A DNA stretch of 14,754 nucleotides, from contig JAKJGA010000031.1 of assembly GCA_022704645.1 (NCBI GenBank), forward strand, positions 1 through 14,754, given 5' to 3'. Positions 1 through 6,752 of the stretch are shown piece after piece. The notes beneath the pieces are model-generated. The model saw nothing but the letters and a program-made list of their open reading frames with translations. It did not search any database and was not told where the DNA came from. A program made the position numbers and the translations under genes. Positions within the stretch are counted from its first letter, which is position 1. Each line of letters opens with the position of its first letter. This DNA comes from Spirochaetota bacterium (lineage in GTDB: Bacteria > Spirochaetota > UBA4802 > JAFGJZ01).

Positions 1-506
1 AAACCGACAAGCGTCATTTCATGGAAAAATAATTCCATAACAGAATTTTTAATATGAGGATCCGATGTATCATCAAGTAAAAGAGCCAAGGCTAGAAATA
101 TTGAGACATCTCCTGCACAAATTCCCATTGAAGTTCCGAAATGTTCAGCCTGATCATGCGGTATATCCGGCAACATTAGAGAATACTGATGGAATATGGA
201 AGGATTTCCTCTTCTGAATTTATCCCTGTCCATAATATCATCATGAATTAGAAGATATGACTGCAAAAGCTCTATCGCTGCAGCAGAACGAAGTGCATAT
301 CGCTGATTATGATTTCCGCACATTTCATGTGAAAAAAGAATAAGCGCACCACGAATCATTTTTCCGTCTTTTGTAAAGGAATTTACGCGCTCAGAAACAT
401 CCTTGCCCCAAACATTGACAGCAGACAATTCTTTCGATTTTTGCTGTAAATAATCTGCAATAAATTCCGAAATCAAAGCTTTTCTTTCGTTGATGTACGA
501 AAACAT
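1..506 (-). CDS. Polyprenyl diphosphate synthase (GGPP synthase-like), 3' end cut by the window
   Basis: This is a trans-isoprenyl diphosphate synthase, which chain-elongates allylic diphosphates with isopentenyl diphosphate in the cytoplasm. About 168 residues are present, and the C-terminal part, including the second Asp-rich motif, lies beyond base 1. The first Asp-rich motif DDIMD is at residues 89-93, followed by RDKFRRGNPS, and a GK..R substrate-binding motif (DGKMIRG) is at about 47-53. I chose the ATG at 506 because GAGGT stands just upstream (510-514). With this start the gene overlaps the end of the phytoene synthase gene by 34 bases, which suggests translational coupling. Beside a phytoene synthase, a C20 product (geranylgeranyl diphosphate) is the natural inference, but chain length cannot be read from this fragment. 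Octaprenyl- or farnesyl-type enzymes are alternatives. Confidence 0.88.
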   Translation of the reverse strand, partial: MFSYINERKALISEFIADYLQQKSKELSAVNVWGKDVSERVNSFTKDGKMIRGALILFSHEMCGNHNQRYALRSAAAIELLQSYLLIHDDIMDRDKFRRGNPSIFHQYSLMLPDIPHDQAEHFGTSMGICAGDVSIFLALALLLDDTSDPHIKNSVMELFFHEMTLVG

Positions 507-1309
507 TTTACCTCATTGGCGATCAGCGTTTTCAATATCCTAAAACGTGACGGCTTAACTTTTTTCTCATAAACAATCATCGGATTTTTTTCAATTTGAG
601 ATGCCGTCCAGAGATACATGTCTGCGGCAGTCTTTATCGGAACAAGATATCTTTTAGGAATATATTTATAGCCGTCTTCTGCTGATTTCTGCCATTTTTT
701 ATAAATCAGAGAATGTCGGCGAATAAATGCTTCAAACATATCCTTATTAGATGAAGCAAATGAATAATCAAGAGATTTCATTTTCGAATCTAATGGCAGG
801 TATGCCCTTCCGAAAGAATTATCTTCCGCAATATCTCTTATAAAATTAATCATCTGCATAGCTCTTCCGAGCATTTGAGCATGCTTATCTGCTTTTTTGG
901 GTAAATCAAGAATTCTTGCCATAAAAAGACCGATCACTTCTGCTGAACCGTAAATATAGTGAAGAGTCTCATCTATCGATTTATATTTTTTCTTTGTTAA
1001 ATCTAACTCCATTGATTCCAAAAAGGCAGATACCCATTCTGATTTAAATTTCTTTCTGTAAAAGAGATCAATAAAATCATCAATAATTTCATTTCCGGAT
1101 TTCTTACGGCTTTTTAAGGATTCAAGATATAATTCTTTAAACTTATAAAATTCTTTTTTTCTCTGAGGGACAGAGTCAACATAATCATCAGCAGTCCGGA
1201 CAAAAGCGTATAAAGAAAACACATCACGCCGCACTTCCGGAGGAAAAAACAAGCTTGCCGTAAAATACGTCTTGCTCCCTTTTCTAAATATTTTAACATT
1301 ATCCGACAT
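473..1309 (-). CDS. crtB: Squalene/phytoene synthase family protein (probable phytoene synthase)
   Basis: This enzyme type condenses two prenyl diphosphates head to head, giving phytoene from GGPP as the first committed carotenoid step. The 278-residue length is near the bacterial CrtB/CrtM range. The first Asp-rich motif DDYVD is at residues 41-45, within the family pattern YAFVRTADDYVD. The second is at 155-163 (NFIRDIAED), followed by GRAYLP. Both Mg-diphosphate binding motifs are therefore intact. The start ATG at 1309 has a weak GAGAT just upstream. The next gene on the same strand is a polyprenyl synthase overlapping its 3' end, so substrate supply and condensation are probably co-transcribed. 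No desaturase or cyclase is visible in the window. Dehydrosqualene synthase or an HpnC/HpnD-type squalene enzyme cannot be excluded without phylogeny. Confidence 0.85.
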   Translation of the reverse strand: MSDNVKIFRKGSKTYFTASLFFPPEVRRDVFSLYAFVRTADDYVDSVPQRKKEFYKFKELYLESLKSRKKSGNEIIDDFIDLFYRKKFKSEWVSAFLESMELDLTKKKYKSIDETLHYIYGSAEVIGLFMARILDLPKKADKHAQMLGRAMQMINFIRDIAEDNSFGRAYLPLDSKMKSLDYSFASSNKDMFEAFIRRHSLIYKKWQKSAEDGYKYIPKRYLVPIKTAADMYLWTASQIEKNPMIVYEKKVKPSRFRILKTLIANEVKCFRTSTKEKL

Positions 1310-1398
1310 ACATCTCGAAAAATAATTATATAAGGCTTATGTCAAAAAGTTTTTAAATTTTTTATTATATTTATAATTCCTAAGAAAAACGCTTCTGC

Positions 1399-1429
1399 TT
1401 GACTTTTATAACGGATGACTTCAAATAAT
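1399..1429 (+). promoter_or_regulatory. Possible promoter of trpR
   Basis: A TTGACT box at 1399-1404 is followed by AATAAT at 1424-1429, five of six matches to the -10 consensus. The spacer is 19 bases, longer than ideal. A ribosome binding site (AAAAGGAT, 1437-1444) precedes the ATG at 1450. I see no palindrome resembling the enterobacterial trp operator, so autoregulation is not shown. Confidence 0.4.
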
Positions 1430-1449
1430 TATCTTAAAAGGATAAAATA

Positions 1450-1716
1450 ATGCAGAAACAAGATATTTATGACATCTTCTGTTCAGTTTCAAACCGTAAC
1501 GAAATGATTAAACTTATGAATGAGCTTCTTACTAAGTCCGAAATAAGCGACCTGACTTTAAGATGGAACCTTTTATGCATGCTGAACGAGGGTCTAAGCC
1601 AAAGAGAAATAGCTGCGAAACTCGGAGTAAGTCTTTGCAAAATCACCAGAGGCGCAAAAATACTAAAAGACGATAAAGGTGTTGTAAAAAAAATATTCGA
1701 TCAAAGCAACAGATAG
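1450..1716 (+). CDS. trpR: TrpR-family transcriptional repressor
   Basis: This is a small all-helical DNA-binding protein of the Trp repressor family. In characterised members it binds operators when charged with L-tryptophan. It has 88 residues, against about 108 in E. coli. The helix-turn-helix is at about 49-72, with LSQREIAAKLGV as the first helix and turn and ITRGAKILK as the recognition helix; the second segment is the most diagnostic family signature. The preceding segment LMNELLTKSEISDLTLRW matches the family's dimerisation helices. The start has AAAAGGAT about seven bases upstream. It stands alone: no tryptophan biosynthesis or transport gene is in the window, so its targets lie elsewhere. 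It is divergent from the carotenoid pair and convergent with cfpA, sharing a terminator with the latter. The YerC/YecD type of TrpR homologue is the main alternative, and tryptophan as ligand is not proven. Confidence 0.82.
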   Translation: MQKQDIYDIFCSVSNRNEMIKLMNELLTKSEISDLTLRWNLLCMLNEGLSQREIAAKLGVSLCKITRGAKILKDDKGVVKKIFDQSNR

Positions 1717-1723
1717 AAGACAT

Positions 1724-1758
1724 AAAAAAAAGACCGGCTTAATGCCGGTCTTTTTTTT
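1724..1758. terminator. Bidirectional Rho-independent terminator between trpR and cfpA
   Basis: A GC-rich stem (AGACCGGC, loop TTAAT, GCCGGTCT) is flanked by an eight-A run on the left and an eight-T run on the right. It therefore forms hairpin plus U-tract on both strands. It lies between the trpR stop at 1716 and the cfpA stop at 1767, so it can end both convergent transcripts. Confidence 0.93.
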
Positions 1759-1766
1759 ATTGAAAC

Positions 1767-3737
1767 TTATAGTTCTTTTAAACCAGAGCTTTTCTTTTTA
1801 GCAGCTTTAGCTCCCGGAGTCATATCAACAATTCCTTTAATGTCTATATCAGCACCTGCACTTGCATCTGCAGCCTGCTGTTTATAAGCCATTTCGAAAA
1901 TATTGTCTTTATTATCAGGAAGAGAAAAAGACTGATCGATATCCGATCTAACTGTAGATCTTCTTCTCTTAAACTGAGCAAATGCAGCATCCTGGAATCC
2001 TCTTGATACTCCATAAAGGAACTCATTAAGCATGTTCGCCATACCTTTAAGCATAAAAAGTTTACGTTTAATGGTAGTTACGTTCATGTCAAGAATCAGA
2101 CCCGGCTGAATGTGATGCGGATTTACCTGATATGTAAACTCATGGAATCTTTTTGAAACAAAATTGATTCTTTCATCAAGAACAACTCTTTCAATCGGAT
2201 TCTGATATCCATGCATCTTCTGAAGAAGATCTTTATTTCTCTTAATTTTATTCTTAAGATATTTGATTCTGTCTTCATAAGTTCTGTTATTCTTTTCAAC
2301 AAAAGAATTTTCGTTGTAGAAATCACCGATATCTTCAGTCGCAACATATGCGCCATCAAGTTTTTCAGCTTCTTTCTTTCTGAGCCAGTCTCTGCTCATG
2401 AGACGTTTTGAAAGATCATCGAAGTCTTTAAGAGAACGGAATCTCTTACTTGACTGATAATGAGCTTCAGTAACGTCTGCAAGCATGTGAATCTCTCTTG
2501 TGAAAGCATCCATCTGTCTGTCATACTCACGAACCATCTCTCTGAGCTGGTTCTGATCGTAGAAAGCAAGTTTGATGTCATATCTTTCATCAGGAAGAAC
2601 CTGTTTGTCGATTTCTTCATATTCTCTGATGAGACACACGCGGGCATTCTTCATGTTATCGCAAACCTGATACCCGAGTTTAGACGTATCAAGAATCGAA
2701 GTAATCGCATTAACAGCTGTATTATAACCTCTGTTACGGATATTTTCTTCATCGATGATATGTTTAATGTTCTCGCGGATATTAAGAGGATCATAATCCT
2801 CAAGGTCGATCTGCGCACGAAGACCTTCGATCTTATCAAGGAATTTCTTCGCAAGAATAGTGTATCTCTTGGATTTTTCATCATCTTTGATATCATCAGT
2901 AAAGTTTTCAACTTTTTTGATTTTTTCAAACATAACTTCAGAACCCGAAAGTTCCTTAGCACCCTGATCAACAAGTTCTTCTTTGAGCTCCTCAATCTGA
3001 CGGTCGATAAGTTCCTGAATATGCTTCTGGATCGCGTCTTTTAGAAGAGATTCTACTGTAACCTGATAATGATAAATTGGGCTTATAAGTTCACTGTCGA
3101 GAATGTTTATGGAAAGTTTTACGTCATAAACATATTTTGGACGGAATTCATTGTCTTTGAATACGCATTTAAGAATTGCATACGCATTCTCACCGCGGAT
3201 AAACGCACCGACATCAGTTTTCTGACGAAGAATTGCATTTGTTTCATTTTCAAGATCGTTCATACCTCTCTGGATATGACCCTGCAAGTGACCGAACATG
3301 TTTACCATTGATTTTTCAATTTCACCGGTATTAAACTTGTCACCGCCGCCAATCTTATCAAGAAGCTCAACAAGCTCTCTTGGAGTGTAACGAGCAAGAC
3401 CTTTTGCTTCTTCTTTGTCCACGAAATCACGAACTTTTTTAATAAATTCGTCTTCCATCGTTACTGTGTAACGGTTGAACATGTTAACATAAGTCTGGTT
3501 GATGTAATTGTAGAGCTTTTCTTTCAATCCGCCCATTACATCTAGTCTTGCTAAAACTTCTTCAGGAAGCTTCTGCTCAACTTCATTAAGCACTTTCTGG
3601 GTTGTTTCTTCAAGAATCAAACCCGCTTCCGAAATCTTGTTTCTTCCCTCTTGTACAATCGAGTTTCTGGAACCGACTGCACTAGGCTGTTCCGGATGGA
3701 CAGCATTAGGGCTTTTAGGAAACTGGGAAATCGCCAT
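1767..3737 (-). CDS. cfpA: Cytoplasmic filament protein A (CfpA)
   Basis: CfpA is the subunit of the ribbon of cytoplasmic filaments that runs beneath the inner membrane along the cell cylinder of treponemes. Treponemal work links it to chromosome segregation and cell division. The 656 residues are close to the roughly 678 I recall for T. pallidum. Conserved wording includes EGRNKISEAGLILEE near residue 30 and FGHLQGHIQRG and VGAFIRGENAYAI near 150-185. The protein is highly charged and helical with long predicted coiled coil, and has no signal peptide or membrane segment, as expected of an intracellular filament. The tail is low-complexity, rich in Ala, Lys and Gly. The start at 3737 is secure: AAGGAGGA (3744-3751) stands six bases upstream. 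It probably has its own promoter just after the upstream VWA gene and ends at the bidirectional hairpin. Identification rests on remembered family features, with no alignment run. Confidence 0.88.
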   Translation of the reverse strand: MAISQFPKSPNAVHPEQPSAVGSRNSIVQEGRNKISEAGLILEETTQKVLNEVEQKLPEEVLARLDVMGGLKEKLYNYINQTYVNMFNRYTVTMEDEFIKKVRDFVDKEEAKGLARYTPRELVELLDKIGGGDKFNTGEIEKSMVNMFGHLQGHIQRGMNDLENETNAILRQKTDVGAFIRGENAYAILKCVFKDNEFRPKYVYDVKLSINILDSELISPIYHYQVTVESLLKDAIQKHIQELIDRQIEELKEELVDQGAKELSGSEVMFEKIKKVENFTDDIKDDEKSKRYTILAKKFLDKIEGLRAQIDLEDYDPLNIRENIKHIIDEENIRNRGYNTAVNAITSILDTSKLGYQVCDNMKNARVCLIREYEEIDKQVLPDERYDIKLAFYDQNQLREMVREYDRQMDAFTREIHMLADVTEAHYQSSKRFRSLKDFDDLSKRLMSRDWLRKKEAEKLDGAYVATEDIGDFYNENSFVEKNNRTYEDRIKYLKNKIKRNKDLLQKMHGYQNPIERVVLDERINFVSKRFHEFTYQVNPHHIQPGLILDMNVTTIKRKLFMLKGMANMLNEFLYGVSRGFQDAAFAQFKRRRSTVRSDIDQSFSLPDNKDNIFEMAYKQQAADASAGADIDIKGIVDMTPGAKAAKKKSSGLKEL

Positions 3738-3743
3738 ATATTT

Positions 3744-3751
3744 TCCTCCTT
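3744..3751 (-). promoter_or_regulatory. Strong ribosome binding site of cfpA
   Basis: AAGGAGGA on the minus strand is an almost perfect anti-16S match six bases before the ATG at 3737. It fits a highly translated structural protein and fixes the start. Confidence 0.85.
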
Positions 3752-3773
3752 AAATAGGTAAGCTAAAGTAAAT

Positions 3774-3796
3774 AAGCGGATTATCGTAATCCGCTT
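3774..3796 (-). terminator. Hairpin between the VWA lipoprotein gene and cfpA
   Basis: AAGCGGATTA and its exact complement TAATCCGCTT enclose a three-base loop. On the minus strand it follows the stop of the VWA gene (3811) by about 14 bases, but the trailing sequence (ATTTACTTT) is only a partial U-tract. It may terminate or attenuate read-through into cfpA. It overlaps the predicted cfpA promoter. Confidence 0.6.
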
Positions 3797-3810
3797 TTAT
3801 TTTATGTCAA
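3783..3810 (-). promoter_or_regulatory. Predicted cfpA promoter
   Basis: A perfect TTGACA (minus strand, 3805-3810) lies directly after the stop codon of the upstream gene. TACGAT at 3783-3788 is a four-of-six -10 at a 16-base spacing. GATAAT at 3780-3785 is a better hexamer but needs a 19-base spacer. Confidence 0.5.
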
Positions 3811-4950
3811 TTACTTCTTTTGTTCATTCTCGAAATAGGTAAACTGATAGCCTCCGGCTATAAAGGTATCACCTTCTCGAAGAAAAACTTCCTTTTTATT
3901 TCCTGCGAATTCTACAGGTGTGCTGTTATCTTCATCAATAATAACTTTTAGAGCTCCGGAAAACTTTTTCGCTATAAATATCACGGGTTTCCTATCTGAA
4001 AAGTCCATTATTCTGTAACTATCAAGGGCATTACGTCCAATAGTTACTTTTCCTTCTTTAAACTGGCCCAAATCCACCTGCTTAATTTCAGGACGGAAAG
4101 TTCCGACTTGTTTAAATTCAACAGTTCCGCGAACTTTTGCCGCATTCTTCGCAATAATTACTATTAGATAAATCAAAAGAGCCAGAAGAAGTAAAGGAAT
4201 TACTATAAAAAGAATTTTCTTAATTCTTTCATTGCGGACAGATGCATCAACCTTATCGATTTCAGCCTGAAGATTTCCTGAAATAGCCTCATTCGGATCG
4301 TCTTTGCCACCTATTACAGTTGTTTTTGAGGCAACATTATCAGCAACATCCTTTGTTATACCGGTAAGTTTAGCATTTCCTTTCGCTTCGCCGAGACTTA
4401 CGAAATAGATAAACCAGTCTTTTGGATCGCCTTTTGCGATATCCTTAATATTAAGCTGTTTTGATCTAAGCGCAGGTGGAGGATCATCCAATGCATCAGT
4501 CAGAATTACTATTACAACCTGACGGTCACCATTCTGTGCATCAATTTCCTCAGCTTTCTTTACTATTATAGAAAGCATGTCCATGGTATAAGTCCAAAAA
4601 CCTTTTGCTTCAACCATAGAGATGTATTTTTTTATCACGTCAACTTTTGCCATACTGTCAATCTGAACAGTCGGATAGAGTTTAGTGGTTTCATCAAATG
4701 TCGCAAATGTAAAAGAATCCCCAACAATAAGCTTATCTACCTGAGAATTGAGACTGTCTTTTACCTGAGAAAGAATGTTCTGTCCGCCTTGGCCTACCAT
4801 ACTCATCGAAGTATCGAGTACGACAATCATGTCTTTTCCCGAACCAGAAAAACCTTCCGATGAATCAACCGAATCCTTTTTGTCTTTTGAACAGGATGGA
4901 AGAAAAGATAGAACCAACAACAGGAGAGCCAATAATTTTAAGTTTTTCAC
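3811..4950 (-). CDS. Membrane lipoprotein with von Willebrand A domain and FHA-like C-terminal domain
   Basis: This 379-residue protein has four parts. A signal with lipobox LPSC places the lipid-modified Cys at 20. A VWA domain (about 38-215) carries the metal-site motif DTSMS at 46-50 and TDALDD at 151-156. One membrane segment lies at about 245-267, followed by KNAAK. A beta-rich C-terminal region (about 272-374) carries VTIGR near 302 and LREGDTFIAGGYQF near 357, reading like a divergent forkhead-associated fold. The inferred topology is VWA outside the inner membrane and the FHA-like domain in the cytoplasm, with two anchors. The start is GTG with GGGGT upstream. It lies immediately upstream of cfpA. 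In T. pallidum, as I recall, a VWA protein (Tp0750) sits close to cfpA (Tp0748), so conserved linkage is plausible. The ligand and phosphopeptide binding are unknown. Confidence 0.85.
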   Translation of the reverse strand: MKNLKLLALLLLVLSFLPSCSKDKKDSVDSSEGFSGSGKDMIVVLDTSMSMVGQGGQNILSQVKDSLNSQVDKLIVGDSFTFATFDETTKLYPTVQIDSMAKVDVIKKYISMVEAKGFWTYTMDMLSIIVKKAEEIDAQNGDRQVVIVILTDALDDPPPALRSKQLNIKDIAKGDPKDWFIYFVSLGEAKGNAKLTGITKDVADNVASKTTVIGGKDDPNEAISGNLQAEIDKVDASVRNERIKKILFIVIPLLLLALLIYLIVIIAKNAAKVRGTVEFKQVGTFRPEIKQVDLGQFKEGKVTIGRNALDSYRIMDFSDRKPVIFIAKKFSGALKVIIDEDNSTPVEFAGNKKEVFLREGDTFIAGGYQFTYFENEQKK

Positions 4951-4993
4951 CTGTTACCCCGCCGAATTATTAATATCGCAAAAGCATTATATT

Positions 4994-5022
4994 TTTTTAC
5001 ATACACGCAGTCATAGTGTCAA
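4994..5022 (-). promoter_or_regulatory. Predicted promoter of the VWA lipoprotein gene
   Basis: TTGACA at 5017-5022 (minus strand) has TAAAAA at the ideal 17-base spacing (4994-4999). A better TATAAT at 4986-4991 is too distant to pair with it. The -35 sits at one end of an inverted repeat, GTGTCA with TGACAC 16 bases apart (5017-5044), which could be a regulatory site. Confidence 0.45.
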
Positions 5023-5125
5023 GATTAATTCGTATCCTGACACCATAAAAGGCTGATTCTGCCCTTTATAAATCGGCATATTCGGGGGATTATCTCATAA
5101 AAGAATGAAAAAAATGCAGATTGGA

Positions 5126-5878
5126 TCAATATTCGTTATAATGAACGGCTTCTTTAACATATGATCTCAAATCAAGATCCTTTGCAGTTTTCGATTCAAC
5201 ATATTCGTTAAGAAGAAGAAAAAACCATTTCATGGTATCTTCCCCTGTCTCGAGCGCGATAAAACTTCTAGCACCTTCACGCCAGTTTTTTATTATCAGC
5301 CCCTTTCCGAGAACCATCATAATATCAAATTCAAACATGGGCTCAACGGAATCTTTATCATAAATATCAATAATAGCTTCTTTAAGTTCGCTCAAAGAAT
5401 ATGTTGTATGTAATGCAATAATAAATCCTGGAATAAACGCCGGATCTTCAGCTTCTTCAGAGTAGTGATCTATTTTTTTAATCAAAGCTGCCTTTATCAA
5501 AACATCAGTAAGCTGTTTGTGGTTTACTTCCTCAATGACGTTAAACGAAGCAGCTGTAAGTTCCGCAGGAACTGCTTCATGGAAAATTTCATCTATTGCG
5601 GAAAATTTCTTTCTAACGGCAATAAAATCAGCTGAATCAGAAATATAACCTGACTGGTCGGCAATTTTCTTGGACATAACACATATTTCAGGAGAAAACA
5701 TTGAAGAAACAGCATCCATTACGGGCTTATAATCTTTTTTAGCCGGCTTTTTTGCTTTAGCAGGAACAGGCGCAGAAACAGCTTCCTTTTTAGAAGATTT
5801 AGTATATGTCTTTAAAAGCTGTTTCTGAAGTTGATTAAAATAAGCACTAAACATCATACCCCCGGCTATACCGCTCAA
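5126..5878 (-). CDS. Hypothetical protein, about 242-250 residues
   Basis: I do not recognise this protein. Its first 24 residues are hydrophobic and glutamine-rich. A Lys/Ala/Pro-rich linker follows (about 28-50). The remainder looks like a compact mostly helical domain: SFNVIEEVNHKQLTDVLIKAALIKK (in part) near 111-135, a hydrophobic FIPGFIIALHTTYSLSEL near 148-165, and an acidic VEPMFEFD near 178-185. There is no clear signal peptide, and no catalytic motif is evident. The start is uncertain: a TTG at 5878 gives 250 residues but lacks a ribosome binding site, while ATGs at 5857 and 5854 follow CGGGGGT, the second at better spacing. It has its own predicted promoter and no obvious terminator, so it is probably monocistronic. 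Position near the cytoskeletal gene cfpA is suggestive only; the reading frame itself is convincing. Confidence 0.7.
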   Translation of the reverse strand: MSGIAGGMMFSAYFNQLQKQLLKTYTKSSKKEAVSAPVPAKAKKPAKKDYKPVMDAVSSMFSPEICVMSKKIADQSGYISDSADFIAVRKKFSAIDEIFHEAVPAELTAASFNVIEEVNHKQLTDVLIKAALIKKIDHYSEEAEDPAFIPGFIIALHTTYSLSELKEAIIDIYDKDSVEPMFEFDIMMVLGKGLIIKNWREGARSFIALETGEDTMKWFFLLLNEYVESKTAKDLDLRSYVKEAVHYNEY

Positions 5879-5904
5879 TGACTTTTATATATTATTGAAA
5901 ATCT

Positions 5905-5933
5905 ATAATCATAATACGCGCTAAGTCTGTCAA
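5905..5933 (-). promoter_or_regulatory. Predicted promoter of the hypothetical gene at 5126-5878
   Basis: A perfect TTGACA (minus strand, 5928-5933) is followed 17 bases later by GATTAT (5905-5910), four of six matches to the -10 consensus. It is 27-51 bases upstream of the candidate starts. Confidence 0.55.
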
Positions 5934-5999
5934 TTAATTTTAAAACCTGAAACGTTTGAATATGTTGAAAAGAGCAGAGTTATTATCGATAAAACGGAT

Positions 6000-6072
<73 letters not shown>

Positions 6073-6081
6073 GATGCGGCT

Positions 6082-6110
6082 ATTTCAGCAATACCGGACT
6101 TTCTTGTCAA
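6082..6110 (-). promoter_or_regulatory. Predicted promoter of tRNA-Lys
   Basis: TTGACA at 6105-6110 and TGAAAT at 6082-6087 (minus strand) are separated by 17 bases. The expected transcription start, about seven bases downstream, falls only a few bases before the mature 5' end at 6072, implying a very short 5' leader. Confidence 0.55.
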
Positions 6111-6166
6111 CAGCTTTATTACATTGAAGAAGCAGATTAAGGATTCAATTACGCTTGTTATTTACC

Positions 6167-6640
6167 TTAAGTTATTCTCATCCTGATTTTTGATGAAAAT
6201 TCCCAATGATTCAAACCAAATTGTAATATAGAGGTATATTGCAATTCATAGTTATCCATAAAGATAAAAAAATTGCCAGAAGGAAAAGATACATCATGCG
6301 AATCAAATTCCAGCTCCCTTAACATTGCCCCAACAATTTCCTTAATTGCTTCATTAATAATCCTCGACACGGACATTTTATAAATTTTCCTTAGATCCAG
6401 ACAAGATTCATAAATGTCACGACTAACCGAATAATGATATACAGCATAATTATTCTTTTGCTCTTGATATTTTACTGCTCCTTCAACAAATTTTTCCCTA
6501 TTTAACAAGCATCTTCTCACCACATTCCCAACAATTATATTTATCATTTCCGATTCCCTTTTCTTTTTCGTTAAAGCCGCTTTTTTAAGTAAGTTCATAG
6601 ATATATCATCGATGTTAACTGTTGTTCTTATCATGTCCAT
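6167..6640 (-). CDS. Probable DNA-binding protein with two ribbon-helix-helix-like segments
   Basis: This 157-residue protein begins with a segment typical of the MetJ/Arc/CopG fold: RTTVNIDDI as a beta strand and turn at residues 5-13, then two helices around 14-45. A second similar segment follows at about 68-105, with VYHYSVSRDIYESC and then MSVSRIINEAIKEIV. Two such units in one chain would give an intramolecular RHH dimer. The C-terminal third (about 106-157) has aromatic, strand-like stretches (GNFFIFMDNYELQYTSIL) and no recognised fold. The start at 6640 has AGGAG about six bases upstream. It is divergent from the arsR operon, but no shared site is proven. No toxin-like partner is adjacent, so an antitoxin role is not supported. 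A 13-bp palindrome upstream (6686-6698) is a candidate operator. The family is not one I can name. Confidence 0.65.
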   Translation of the reverse strand: MDMIRTTVNIDDISMNLLKKAALTKKKRESEMINIIVGNVVRRCLLNREKFVEGAVKYQEQKNNYAVYHYSVSRDIYESCLDLRKIYKMSVSRIINEAIKEIVGAMLRELEFDSHDVSFPSGNFFIFMDNYELQYTSILQFGLNHWEFSSKIRMRIT

Positions 6641-6685
6641 ATTTACTCCTGTATAAATAAAATACGGATTACGAATTATTTTTTT

Positions 6686-6698
6686 CGCAGAAACTGCG
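6686..6698. promoter_or_regulatory. 13-bp palindrome in the divergent region
   Basis: CGCAG-AAA-CTGCG is a perfect inverted repeat about 46 bases upstream of the RHH-like protein gene and about 20 bases upstream of the arsR -35 box. It could be an operator for the RHH-like protein or part of a hairpin. No function is shown. Confidence 0.35.
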
Positions 6699-6716
6699 TT
6701 TATTTTCTCGAATGAC

Positions 6717-6745
6717 TTGACTTTCAGGTTTTATTTGGCTAATTT
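6717..6745 (+). promoter_or_regulatory. Predicted promoter of the arsR operon
   Basis: TTGACT at 6717-6722 and TAATTT at 6740-6745 are separated by exactly 17 bases. The -10 is weak (three of six). A start about seven bases downstream would coincide with the ATG at 6753, implying leaderless mRNA. Confidence 0.5.
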
Positions 6746-6750
6746 GCCAA
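6735..6750. promoter_or_regulatory. Candidate ArsR operator over the -10 box
   Basis: TTGGC-TAATTT-GCCAA is a perfect 5-bp inverted repeat with a six-base centre, and the centre is the predicted -10 hexamer. A dimeric ArsR bound here would occlude RNA polymerase, the usual ArsR mode of autorepression. Confidence 0.55.
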
Positions 6751-6752
6751 TT

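Noticed and set aside
1325..1345. TTGACA and TATAAT in front of the phytoene synthase gene as a promoter
   Set aside because: Both boxes are perfect on the minus strand but only nine bases apart, which is too close to act together; either may belong to a promoter whose partner box is weak.
2460..3044. 194-codon open frame antisense to cfpA
   Set aside because: It is in a frame opposite a strongly supported coiled-coil gene, has no ribosome binding site, and its Phe/Ile-rich translation is typical of a reversed Lys/Glu-rich protein.
6167..6640. RHH-like protein as an antitoxin
   Set aside because: No adjacent small toxin gene exists: one side is a tRNA and the other the divergent ArsR operon.
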